Shown piece after piece: positions 57,434 through 64,000 of a DNA stretch of 64,000 nt. Origin of the DNA: Rhizobium sp. RU36D. GTDB lineage: Bacteria > Pseudomonadota > Alphaproteobacteria > Rhizobiales > Rhizobiaceae. The notes beneath the pieces were generated by a model. It was not told the DNA's origin and did not search any database. It saw only the letters and a list, made by a program, of their open reading frames with translations. The translations under genes were made by a program, and so were the position numbers. Positions within the stretch are counted from its first letter, which is position 1. Each line of letters opens with the position of its first letter. The stretch lies in the NCBI RefSeq assembly GCF_900176345.1, contig NZ_FWXU01000003.1:248001-312000 (forward strand), written 5' to 3'.

Positions 57434-58354
57434 ATGTCTAGGTATATGTTCAGGCTCGCGCATATTTCCGACGTTCATCTTGGCCCCTTGCCTCGTCTCA
57501 GCTTAACGGAACTGGCTTCCAAGCGCATCACGGGCTATTGGAATTGGCACAGAAACCGCAAAAAGCATATGTTTTCCAACGCTCTGGAAATGCTGTGCGC
57601 GGATATTCTGGAAAAAGCACCTGACCATCTGGCCATTACAGGCGATCTCGTCAACCTCGGCTCCGGCATCGAGATCCGTGCCGTCGCGGAATGGTTGCGC
57701 GTGGTGGGCGACCCCGTCAGCACGACGGTCATTCCCGGCAACCACGATGCCTATGTGCCCGGCGCCCGCGACAAGGCCGTGGAGGCCTGGTACAACTATA
57801 TGCGCGGGGACAATGATCCCCTGACCTTCGAGCAGGACGACAAACTGTTTCCCACGATCCGCCGGCGCGGTCCGGTCGCGATCATCGGCTGTTCCACGGC
57901 GCTCGCAACGCCGCCCTTTGCCGCGTCAGGTTTCTTCAGCAGCCGGCAGGCGCGCGAGACGGCAGAGCTTTTGAAGAAGGCGGGAGAGGAAGGCCTATTC
58001 CGCGTCGTGCTGATCCATCATCCGCCCATTCCCGGCGCCACCACCCAGTATAAACGCATGATTGGCATCCGCCGCTTTGCCGCGGCCATCGCCGTCGGCG
58101 GCGCGGAACTGGTGCTGCACGGCCATACCCACTTGAACTCGCTGTATTGGCTGGAATCAAAGGGCCGAAAGGTACCGGTCGTCGGCATAGCCTCGGCCTC
58201 GCAAGGTCCGGGCAGTCCCAAGCCCAGGGCGGCCTACAACCTGTTTTCCATCGGCGGCAAGCCGGGCGCCTGGCATGTCGATTGGGAACGCCACAGCCTG
58301 GACAAACTGGCGGGCCATATCGAAGTCGACCATCGGCATCGGCTCTACGGCTGA
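57434..58354 (+). CDS. Calcineurin-like metallophosphoesterase
   Basis: A 306-aa phosphoesterase with all five metal motifs: ISDVHLGP, ITGDLVNLG, IPGNHDAY, LIHHPP and LHGHTHLN. These coordinate a dinuclear metal centre. It is similar to bacterial proteins of the cyclic-nucleotide phosphodiesterase-like branch, but the substrate is not evident. Start at ATG 57434 or 57446 (four residues later); the longer frame back to 57284 overlaps the divergent NUDIX gene and is rejected. Confidence 0.92.
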   Translation: MSRYMFRLAHISDVHLGPLPRLSLTELASKRITGYWNWHRNRKKHMFSNALEMLCADILEKAPDHLAITGDLVNLGSGIEIRAVAEWLRVVGDPVSTTVIPGNHDAYVPGARDKAVEAWYNYMRGDNDPLTFEQDDKLFPTIRRRGPVAIIGCSTALATPPFAASGFFSSRQARETAELLKKAGEEGLFRVVLIHHPPIPGATTQYKRMIGIRRFAAAIAVGGAELVLHGHTHLNSLYWLESKGRKVPVVGIASASQGPGSPKPRAAYNLFSIGGKPGAWHVDWERHSLDKLAGHIEVDHRHRLYG

Positions 58355-58367
58355 ACCGCCGAAAGGT

Positions 58368-59066
58368 TCAACCGAACAAGGCGATCGGCGCGTTCGGCGC
58401 AACCTGGCTGGCGACCGTCTGGCGTCGCCATGCCACGATGGCGCGCAGATTGAACCGGATCGCATCGATCAGCGCTTCTGTTTCGGCATCGCCGAGTTCG
58501 TTCCAGCCCATGCGACGCATCAAGGCGGGCTTGCACAGCCGGAACGACATGGTTTGCCCCATGAGCGTGAAGACCGTGAGCTTGATGTCATCGGTCTGCC
58601 CTTCCGCGCCAGTCGCGATCCCGAAAAGCTGCTCTACCCTCTCATGCAGAGGCCGGACCATGCCGGTATAGATGTGGTCGTGTATCTCCCCAGGCATGAC
58701 CATTTCGCGCATCAGGAAGGTCGAGATGTCCTCGGAGTCCGGGCGCTGCGCACCGACGCGGACGAGATTGGTGAACATTTCCTCCAGCACGGCCATGGCC
58801 TCGTCTTGCGAAAGGTCCGACGGCGGGGATTGCGTGAGCGGCGCACCCATGGCTTCCACCACGGCGCTGATCACATATTCCACGCAGGCAATGCGAAGGC
58901 CGGGCTTTCCACCGAAGTGATAGGCGATGCTGCCGATATTGGCGGCGGCATGATCGGCGATCTGCCGGGTCGAGACAGCATCATAGCCATGCTCCCCAAA
59001 CAGCTTAAGCGCGGCTGAAATCAGCGCGCTCCGGGTCGCCGCAGCGCCTGAAAGTTGTCGTCCCAT
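58368..59066 (-). CDS. TetR-family regulator (CecR-like)
   Basis: A 232-aa repressor. The N-terminal helix-turn-helix is ALKLFGEHGYDAVSTRQIADHAAANIGSIAYHFGGK. The C-terminal domain resembles the CecR/DUF1956 type (LEEMFTNLVR, ISTFLMREMVMPGEIHDHIY). Such repressors usually control adjacent exporters; no exporter is adjacent here. Convergent with the phosphoesterase and 112 bases upstream of the alpha/beta hydrolase... on the minus strand the hydrolase lies upstream of it. Ligand unknown. Confidence 0.9.
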   Translation of the reverse strand: MGRQLSGAAATRSALISAALKLFGEHGYDAVSTRQIADHAAANIGSIAYHFGGKPGLRIACVEYVISAVVEAMGAPLTQSPPSDLSQDEAMAVLEEMFTNLVRVGAQRPDSEDISTFLMREMVMPGEIHDHIYTGMVRPLHERVEQLFGIATGAEGQTDDIKLTVFTLMGQTMSFRLCKPALMRRMGWNELGDAETEALIDAIRFNLRAIVAWRRQTVASQVAPNAPIALFG

Positions 59067-59177
59067 CGAAGAACCCCTGCTCAGGAAATCATTCGATTGA
59101 TTAAATCCAATTTGTGCGCTGCGTCAATTGCATGTCACAAAGAATCTTGTCGAGGGAGTGCTGAGAGTCGGCGCGGA

Positions 59178-59954
59178 TCATGGGCGTGAAAGCTGACGGA
59201 TGAGTGCCGCCACGACTGCATCCGGCGTCTCTTCGATCAGCATATGGCCCACGCCTTCGAGGATATGAATGTCTGCCCGGCCTTCCAGCGCCTGCGCCTG
59301 GGCAACGGGCAGGATCATGTCCTGTGTTCCCCACAGGAGGGACAAGGGCATAGTGAGCCCCCGCAGCGCATCCAGCGGCAAGACGCCCTGAAACACCGCT
59401 TCGCCTGTTGCGTTGGTGATATGCTGCAAGATGTCGAGCAGGGCCTCGGCCGCACCCGGCACACACCGCGCCTCCCAGAGCCGCAACAGTGCCTGTTCCG
59501 GAATTACGGCGTTGAAGCCGATCATCGGCTCCAAGGCCTGCCGCAGTTGTGCAATCGATGTGGCGGTGCCGTAGCGCCTCAGCGCCCGATGATTGATGTC
59601 GGACCCTAGCCCACCGGGCGCCAGCAGCGTCAGCGACGCGACCTGATCAGCGGCCTTGAGGGCCATCAGCGCCGCCACTGCTCCGCCCATCGAGTGACCG
59701 GCAAGGTGCATGCGCTGTATGCCCTGAGCCCGGAGATCGCGCAGGATTGCGCGGGCCATGGCGCCGGCATGCCCGACGCCATCACTTGCCATCGAACCGC
59801 CATGCCCCGGCAGATCATAGGCGATGACGGGCAGGTCCGCCGGCAGGCGGTCCATGATCCCCAGCCAAGCCTCGGCGCAACCGCCGAAGCCATGCAGCAG
59901 AATGAGAGGCGGCGCCCCCTGCGGATCCCCTCTGCGGATCGCATGAAGCGCCAT
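59178..59954 (-). CDS. Alpha/beta hydrolase
   Basis: A 258-aa hydrolase of the classical fold: oxyanion motif LLHGFGGCAEAW, nucleophile elbow LAGHSMGGAVA (Ser), acid in LLWGTQDMILP, and catalytic His in LEGVGHMLIEETP. It resembles the C-terminal hydrolase module of acetoin dehydrogenase E2 and related esterases. It lies 5 bases after the leuA stop on the same strand and may be co-transcribed. Substrate unknown. Confidence 0.92.
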   Translation of the reverse strand: MALHAIRRGDPQGAPPLILLHGFGGCAEAWLGIMDRLPADLPVIAYDLPGHGGSMASDGVGHAGAMARAILRDLRAQGIQRMHLAGHSMGGAVAALMALKAADQVASLTLLAPGGLGSDINHRALRRYGTATSIAQLRQALEPMIGFNAVIPEQALLRLWEARCVPGAAEALLDILQHITNATGEAVFQGVLPLDALRGLTMPLSLLWGTQDMILPVAQAQALEGRADIHILEGVGHMLIEETPDAVVAALIRQLSRP

Positions 59955-59959
59955 CAGGT

Positions 59960-61678
59960 TCAGCCCTTGACGGCGCGCTGTTCCAGCACGCGATTGGCGG
60001 CCGAAACGATCGCCTCCAGCGACGCGGCGACGATGTTGGTGTTGATCCCGACGCCAAACAGCTTGGCTCCGGCATGCTCCAGCTCGACATAGGCAATCGC
60101 AGAGGCGTTCGAGCCGTGCTGCAAGGAATGCTCGGAATAATCAGCCACCGACAGTGGCATGCCGAGATAGGTGGACAACGCATTGATGAAGCCGTCGATC
60201 GGGCCGGTGCCCCTGCCCTCGATCCGCTTCACCTCGCCTCCATCGGTGATCTCCGCCGCCACGATCCGCACGCCCTTGAGGTCGGTGCCGGCCGGATAGG
60301 TGTGGTGATCCACGAACTTCAGCCGGCCATTCGGTTGCGACACGTAATGCTGGATGAAGTGGTCATAGATACGCTTCGAGGGAAGCTCGACGCCCTCTTC
60401 ATCGGTGATTCGCTGGATCTCCTCGCGGAACTCCACCTGCAGGTTGCGCGGCAGGTTGATGCCGTAGTCTTCCTGCAGAATATAGGCGATGCCGCCCTTG
60501 CCGGACTGGGAATTGATGCGGATGATCGCTTCATAGGTGCGGCCGACATCCTGCGGATCGATCGGCAGATACGGCACTTCCCAGACCGGCGAATTGGCCT
60601 TGCGGATCGCCTTCATGCCCTTGTTGATCGCATCCTGATGCGAGCCGGAGAAGGCGGTGTAGACCAGTTCGCCGACATAAGGATGGCGCTCGGGGATCGT
60701 CATCTGGTTGGAATATTCGAAGACCGCCTTGATGCGCTCGATATCGGAGCAATCCAGGCCCGGGTCGACACCCTGCGTGAACATGTTCAGCGCCAGCGTC
60801 ACCACATCGACATTCCCGGTGCGCTCGCCATTGCCGAACAGCGTGCCTTCGACGCGGTCCGCGCCGGCCATCAATGCCAGTTCGGTCGCGGCAATGCCGG
60901 TGCCACGGTCATTGTGTGGATGCAGCGAGACCAGCACGTTCTCGCGATTGTCGATGTTGCGGCACATCCATTCGATCTGGTCGGCATAGATGTTCGGCGT
61001 CGCCATCTCGACGGTCGAGGGCAGGTTCAGGATCAGCTTGTTATCCGGCGTCGGCTTGATGATCTCGACGACGGCATTGCAGATCTCGAGCGCCACTTCC
61101 AGTTCGGTGCCGGTAAAGCTTTCGGGCGAGTATTCGAAGCGATAGCCACCACCAGCCTTGGCGGCCATGTCGGTGATCATCTTCGCGGCATCCACCGCGA
61201 TCTGCTTGATGCCCTGGACATCCTTGGCGAACACCACGCGGCGCTGCAACTCGCTGGTGGAATTGTAGAAGTGGATGATCGGCTTGTGGGCGCCATCCAA
61301 GGCTTCGAAGGTGCGCGTGATCAGTTCAGGCCGGCACTGCACCAGAACCTGCAACGACACGTCCTTGGGCACATTGCCTTCCTCGACGCACCAGCGGGCA
61401 AAGTCGAAATCCGTCTGCGACGCCGAGGGGAAGCCGATCTCGATTTCCTTGAAGCCCATGTCCAGCAACAGCTGGAACATGCGAGCCTTGCGGTCGTGGC
61501 CCATCGGGTTGACCAGCGACTGGTTGCCGTCGCGCAGGTCGACCGAGCACCAGATCGGTGCCTTGGTGATGGTCTTGGACGGCCAGGTGCGGTCCTTTAT
61601 GTCGATCTGCGGATAGGGCCGGTATTTCTGTGCCGCTTCGGGCATGCCCTGCTTGACGGAATGGGTCTTCAAAATCAT
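59960..61678 (-). CDS. leuA: 2-isopropylmalate synthase
   Basis: First committed step of leucine synthesis: condensation of acetyl-CoA and 2-ketoisovalerate. The protein is 572 aa, the long LeuA form. The catalytic domain has SVDLRDGNQSLVNPM and the metal-binding HPHNDRGTG. The C-terminal regulatory domain (VRIVAAEITDGGEVKRIEGRGTGPIDGF onward) mediates leucine feedback inhibition. Other leu genes are not in the window. The upstream region shows no Leu-codon leader peptide that I could find. Confidence 0.97.
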   Translation of the reverse strand: MILKTHSVKQGMPEAAQKYRPYPQIDIKDRTWPSKTITKAPIWCSVDLRDGNQSLVNPMGHDRKARMFQLLLDMGFKEIEIGFPSASQTDFDFARWCVEEGNVPKDVSLQVLVQCRPELITRTFEALDGAHKPIIHFYNSTSELQRRVVFAKDVQGIKQIAVDAAKMITDMAAKAGGGYRFEYSPESFTGTELEVALEICNAVVEIIKPTPDNKLILNLPSTVEMATPNIYADQIEWMCRNIDNRENVLVSLHPHNDRGTGIAATELALMAGADRVEGTLFGNGERTGNVDVVTLALNMFTQGVDPGLDCSDIERIKAVFEYSNQMTIPERHPYVGELVYTAFSGSHQDAINKGMKAIRKANSPVWEVPYLPIDPQDVGRTYEAIIRINSQSGKGGIAYILQEDYGINLPRNLQVEFREEIQRITDEEGVELPSKRIYDHFIQHYVSQPNGRLKFVDHHTYPAGTDLKGVRIVAAEITDGGEVKRIEGRGTGPIDGFINALSTYLGMPLSVADYSEHSLQHGSNASAIAYVELEHAGAKLFGVGINTNIVAASLEAIVSAANRVLEQRAVKG

Positions 61679-61999
61679 CGCTTCGTCTCTTCTCTTCCCG
61701 CATTTGCCCGGCGCTATAGCGCATCATCGAACAATTCGCGATGGCAAATGCGGTCCCCTGCGGGATCCAATATTGGGCTTTATGGTTTGGTAAAGGAGCT
61801 ATGCCTGACGGCTATCCGGCCGCCGGGCGCTCCTTAGTGGACCCGGCAACCGCGGATAAGGCCAAGGAGAAGAAGCGAGTTTAGGGCGAACGAAACCGCA
61901 CCGGCGTCAAAACCGCCAGCGTCGGATGAAGTCGAAATGATGTCGCCCGAAATCTTCATGCGGTAGTGATAGCGTGAGGCCGTGAATCGCGCAAGGGTG
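61679..61999. other. Intergenic region between leuA and brnA
   Basis: About 320 bases, which must contain the leuA promoter on the minus strand. On the plus strand a 27-codon ORF (61801-61884) follows AAAGGAG, but the spacing of only 2 bases to its ATG is too short for confidence. No clear terminator or riboswitch was recognised. Confidence 0.45.
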
Positions 62000-62242
62000 T
62001 TATTCGGCGGCAGAGACCTTCTCCAGGCGCTCTCTCACCCATTCGGAAATCAGCCGATCGCGGGTCGTTCCCAAACGGGAGACTTCGGCATCCAATTGTG
62101 CCAAGTCCTGCTTGGGAATGTCGAGTTGCACGATTTCTTGAGACCAGTTCACCAGACGGGCTTTCGACCAATCGAAATACTCGCTGACATCTTCGCCATC
62201 GTCAAACTTCTGGTCCAGTTCCGCTGCGGATATGGTCTTCAT
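62000..62242 (-). CDS. BrnA-type antitoxin
   Basis: An 80-aa antitoxin, second gene of a BrnTA pair. The N-terminal part is acidic with the segment DDGEDVSEYFDWSKARLVNW; the C-terminal part has a DNA-binding helix arrangement (LDAEVSRLGTTRDRLISEWVRERLEK). It overlaps the toxin gene by 41 bases in another frame, so their translation is coupled. BrnA and BrnT normally repress their own promoter together. Confidence 0.88.
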   Translation of the reverse strand: MKTISAAELDQKFDDGEDVSEYFDWSKARLVNWSQEIVQLDIPKQDLAQLDAEVSRLGTTRDRLISEWVRERLEKVSAAE

Positions 62243-62489
62243 AAAGGTTCCTCTCGTAGTCGCGAGCCCGTCTCACGGAGATAATGCGAACGACCTGATT
62301 TCTGAAGGTGTAGACTGCCATCCAGCACTTTCCACCTGCCATCCCGACCAATCCCATTCGGGGTTCGCCGTCGGAGCGGGCCGGCGTCAACAATGCGATG
62401 CCACGCCACAATTCCTGGGCCTCGATGAAATCGATCCCGTGCTTTTCCTTGTTGCTGGCGCTCTTTGCGGGATCGAACTCGAACTCCAT
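62202..62489 (-). CDS. brnT: BrnT-type ribonuclease toxin
   Basis: A 95-aa toxin of the BrnT family (RelE-like ribonuclease). Family features are EFDPAKSASNKEKHGIDFIEAQELW at the start, VYTFRNQVVRIISVRRARDYERNLYE at the end with the conserved Arg-rich strand. Toxin-first order is normal for BrnTA. No ribosome binding site is visible; a TATAGT box ends 5 bases before the ATG, suggesting a leaderless transcript. Confidence 0.92.
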   Translation of the reverse strand: MEFEFDPAKSASNKEKHGIDFIEAQELWRGIALLTPARSDGEPRMGLVGMAGGKCWMAVYTFRNQVVRIISVRRARDYERNLYEDHIRSGTGPEV

Positions 62490-62494
62490 GCATC

Positions 62495-62523
62495 ACTATA
62501 GCATGAAACAAGCCCGATCTCCA
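62495..62523 (-). promoter_or_regulatory. Possible brnT promoter giving a leaderless mRNA
   Basis: On the minus strand TGGAGA, a 17-base spacer and TATAGT (62500-62495) lie immediately before the brnT ATG at 62489, so the transcript would start at or next to the start codon. Confidence 0.4.
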
Positions 62524-62528
62524 TCGGC

Positions 62529-63707
62529 TCAACCCCGCCGTGCCAGCTTGATGAGCCCCAGCATCAAGGCGCCGGCGATGAGCCCCCAGAAGGCCCCGGA
62601 AATACCGCCGAAGCTGACGCCTGACGCGGTGATCAGGAAGGTGACGGCGGCGGCCTCGCGGGTTGCGGCCTCCTTGAAGGCCGCGACCGCCGAACCGGAA
62701 AAGGCGCCGATCAGCGCCAGCCCCGCCACCGCCTGGATCAGGATTGGAGGCGCCAGCGCCACGAAGGCGGTAACCGCGCCGGCCAGCAGGCCCAGCACGA
62801 TGTAGCCGACGCCGCCGATGATCGCCGACCAGTAGCGACGCCGGGGATCGGGATGCGCATCCTCGCCGGCGCACATGGCCGCGGTGATGGCCGCGAGATT
62901 GACGGCATGGCCGCCGAACGGTGCCGCAAGGATCGAGAAGACGCCGGTCGTGGCAAAGAGCGGGCCGGGACTGGGCTCAAACCCATTGACCTTGAGCACC
63001 GCGATGCCGGGAATATTCTGCGAGGCCATGGTGACGATGAACAGCGGCAGCGCGATGGACACCACAGCATGCACGGTGAAGGCGGGCATGACGAATTCCA
63101 CCGGTGGCGCCAGCGACTGCGACCAACTGGCAAGTGCCCCCTCAGGCAATTCGACGCCAAACACCATGACGCCGATAAAGGCCAGCAGGGCGGCGGGCAC
63201 GGCATAAAGCCGCTTGAAGGCGGCGACGACCGCCCAGGCAACCAGGATCGGCAGGCCGAGCACCGGGTCAAAGGCGATCGCCTTGAACGGCGCAAAGCAG
63301 AGGCCGATGATGACGCCCGACAGCATGGCATTGGCCAAAGGTGCGGGAATTGCGGCCACGGCCCGCCCGAGCGGCCGGAACAGGCCCGCCACCACGATCA
63401 GCGCTCCGCAGACGAGGAAGGCACCGACCGCCACCGGAAAGCCGCCCTCGACTGCACCGGCACTCGCCAGCAGCGCGCCGCCAGGCGTCGACCAGGCAAT
63501 CGACACCGGCAGCCGCGTCCAGGCGCTGAGCACGATGGCGCAAAGCCCCATGGCGACCGACAGGGCCATCAGGCCCGAAGCCGCCTCGTAATCCGTAGCG
63601 CCCACCCCCTTCAAACCCTGCAGCACGACGGCAAAGGAACTGGCGAAACCGACAAACGCTGTGAGGCAGCCCATGAACAGGCTCTGAAGGGAAAAGTCTT
63701 TTAACAT
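62529..63707 (-). CDS. BenE-family benzoate/H+ symporter-like transporter
   Basis: A 392-aa inner-membrane protein with about 11-12 helices of the BenE family. Landmarks are FVGFASSFAVVLQGL at the start, STPGGALLASAG, PLANAMLSGVIIGLCFAPFKA, and the NIPGIAVLKVNGF segment followed by FGGHAVNLAAITAAMCAGEDAHPDP. The original member transports benzoate; no aromatic-degradation genes are nearby, so the substrate may differ. Its stop is 39 bases before the brnT start on the same strand. Confidence 0.93.
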   Translation of the reverse strand: MLKDFSLQSLFMGCLTAFVGFASSFAVVLQGLKGVGATDYEAASGLMALSVAMGLCAIVLSAWTRLPVSIAWSTPGGALLASAGAVEGGFPVAVGAFLVCGALIVVAGLFRPLGRAVAAIPAPLANAMLSGVIIGLCFAPFKAIAFDPVLGLPILVAWAVVAAFKRLYAVPAALLAFIGVMVFGVELPEGALASWSQSLAPPVEFVMPAFTVHAVVSIALPLFIVTMASQNIPGIAVLKVNGFEPSPGPLFATTGVFSILAAPFGGHAVNLAAITAAMCAGEDAHPDPRRRYWSAIIGGVGYIVLGLLAGAVTAFVALAPPILIQAVAGLALIGAFSGSAVAAFKEAATREAAAVTFLITASGVSFGGISGAFWGLIAGALMLGLIKLARRG

Positions 63708-63883
63708 GACGCAGTCCGGACAAGGAAAAACAATGCGCCACTGACAACAAACTTGGGCGGGCTTTGCAAGGCTGGCCGGGCGCGCAAGTGTACGCTGCGC
63801 TCAACCTGTCGCGCCCCCGCCACATGGTATTTCAGCATTTCGTAAGACGGACACGGTATAAGCACCGAGTTTTCGTTCTCGGG

Positions 63884-64000
63884 ATGTCGCGCTTCTTGGA
63901 CCTCGCCACTGTACTTCTGCTGCACAAATCGTCGCTGCTCATTGGAGCGGCCGGTTTCCTCTATGTGCGATGGCAATCGGGCCGATGCCAGGGCCTTGCC
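63884..64000 (+). CDS. N-terminus of a membrane protein, possibly a diguanylate cyclase (cut by window end)
   Basis: A frame of 39 codons open to the window end, starting at ATG 63884. The protein starts MSRFLDLATVLLLHKSSLLI and continues through a hydrophobic helix to YVRWQSGR. This resembles the first helix of rhizobial membrane GGDEF proteins, which often begin with an LxLHKSS helix and a YVRWQS end; this is recognition, not proof. Divergent from benE. The ribosome binding site is weak, so the start is uncertain. Confidence 0.5.
   Translation, partial: MSRFLDLATVLLLHKSSLLIGAAGFLYVRWQSGRCQGLA

Noticed and set aside
60074..61837. 587-codon plus-strand ORF opposite leuA
   Set aside because: Antisense shadow of an intact leuA.
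63701..63976. Minus-strand ORF of 91 codons at the right end
   Set aside because: No ribosome binding site or recognisable domain; the plus-strand frame from 63884 looks more protein-like.

Overview
The window is GC-rich, densely coded chromosomal DNA from an alphaproteobacterium, most likely a member of the Rhizobiaceae (Rhizobium/Agrobacterium relatives). The reasons are the fbcF-fbcB-fbcC (petABC) cluster, the lgt/MidA/pgeF and rplY-pth ... ychF-MaoC-MaoC blocks, a rhizobial-type flagellin, a long LeuA, an intergenic palindromic repeat of the kind common in rhizobia, and two GGAAC-N17-NGTT elements resembling the alphaproteobacterial EcfG (general stress sigma factor) promoter. I saw no rRNA, tRNA, prophage, insertion sequence or CRISPR array. 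The placement is inference from gene content; no search was run.

Layout. 1-2.7 kb: OmpR/EnvZ-type two-component pair (regulator cut by the window edge) and a DUF1349 protein. 2.7-5.3 kb (minus): YbjN-proC-csaA and, after a 0.55 kb non-coding stretch, a UbiK-like protein. 5.4-9.6 kb: lgt, MidA-like methyltransferase, pgeF and a creatinase-fold M24 protein. 9.7-14 kb: lipoprotein, prs and a chemoreceptor. 14-17.2 kb (minus): an aldehyde-oxidation locus (Fis-type regulator, aldehyde dehydrogenase, DUF779) split by a palindromic repeat. 17.3-19.4 kb: MHYT-GGDEF-EAL protein. 19.7-24 kb: rplY, pth and ychF, with clpS and an AbrB/PIN toxin-antitoxin pair between pth and ychF. 24-28.5 kb: secreted protein, two MaoC proteins, glutathione peroxidase, AraC regulator and LysE exporter. 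28.5-32 kb (minus): apt and the cytochrome bc1 operon.

32-40 kb is the most accessory-looking part: a membrane-anchored EEP-family protein, two closely related ABC exporters in the same orientation, and between them a tandem YdcZ pair, an orphan BrnA-like antitoxin and a ParDE pair. The second exporter is preceded by a 17-codon ORF with a strong ribosome binding site followed by hairpins, an attenuator-like arrangement. 40-45 kb: trmL, an unfamiliar GHSKG-motif protein, a lone flagellin, hemF and two small proteins that each follow an EcfG-like promoter.

45-47.7 kb (minus): cca, a CoA-type NUDIX hydrolase and DUF1285. 47.8-54.7 kb (plus): a MoxR AAA+ ATPase, a DUF58 protein and two large membrane proteins with von Willebrand-like domains, probably one ATPase-driven complex of unknown target. 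54.7-58.4 kb: two GNAT acetyltransferases, a glutathionyl-hydroquinone reductase, a NUDIX hydrolase and a metallophosphoesterase. 58.4-64 kb: TetR regulator, alpha/beta hydrolase, leuA, a BrnTA toxin-antitoxin pair, a BenE-type transporter and the start of a truncated membrane protein.

Most of the window is core metabolism and housekeeping. Candidates for something less well described are the leader ORF/hairpin element before the second ABC exporter, the paired EcfG-like promoters and their small genes, the MoxR operon, the regulator of the aldehyde locus that lacks an AAA+ domain, and the set of small toxin-antitoxin modules.
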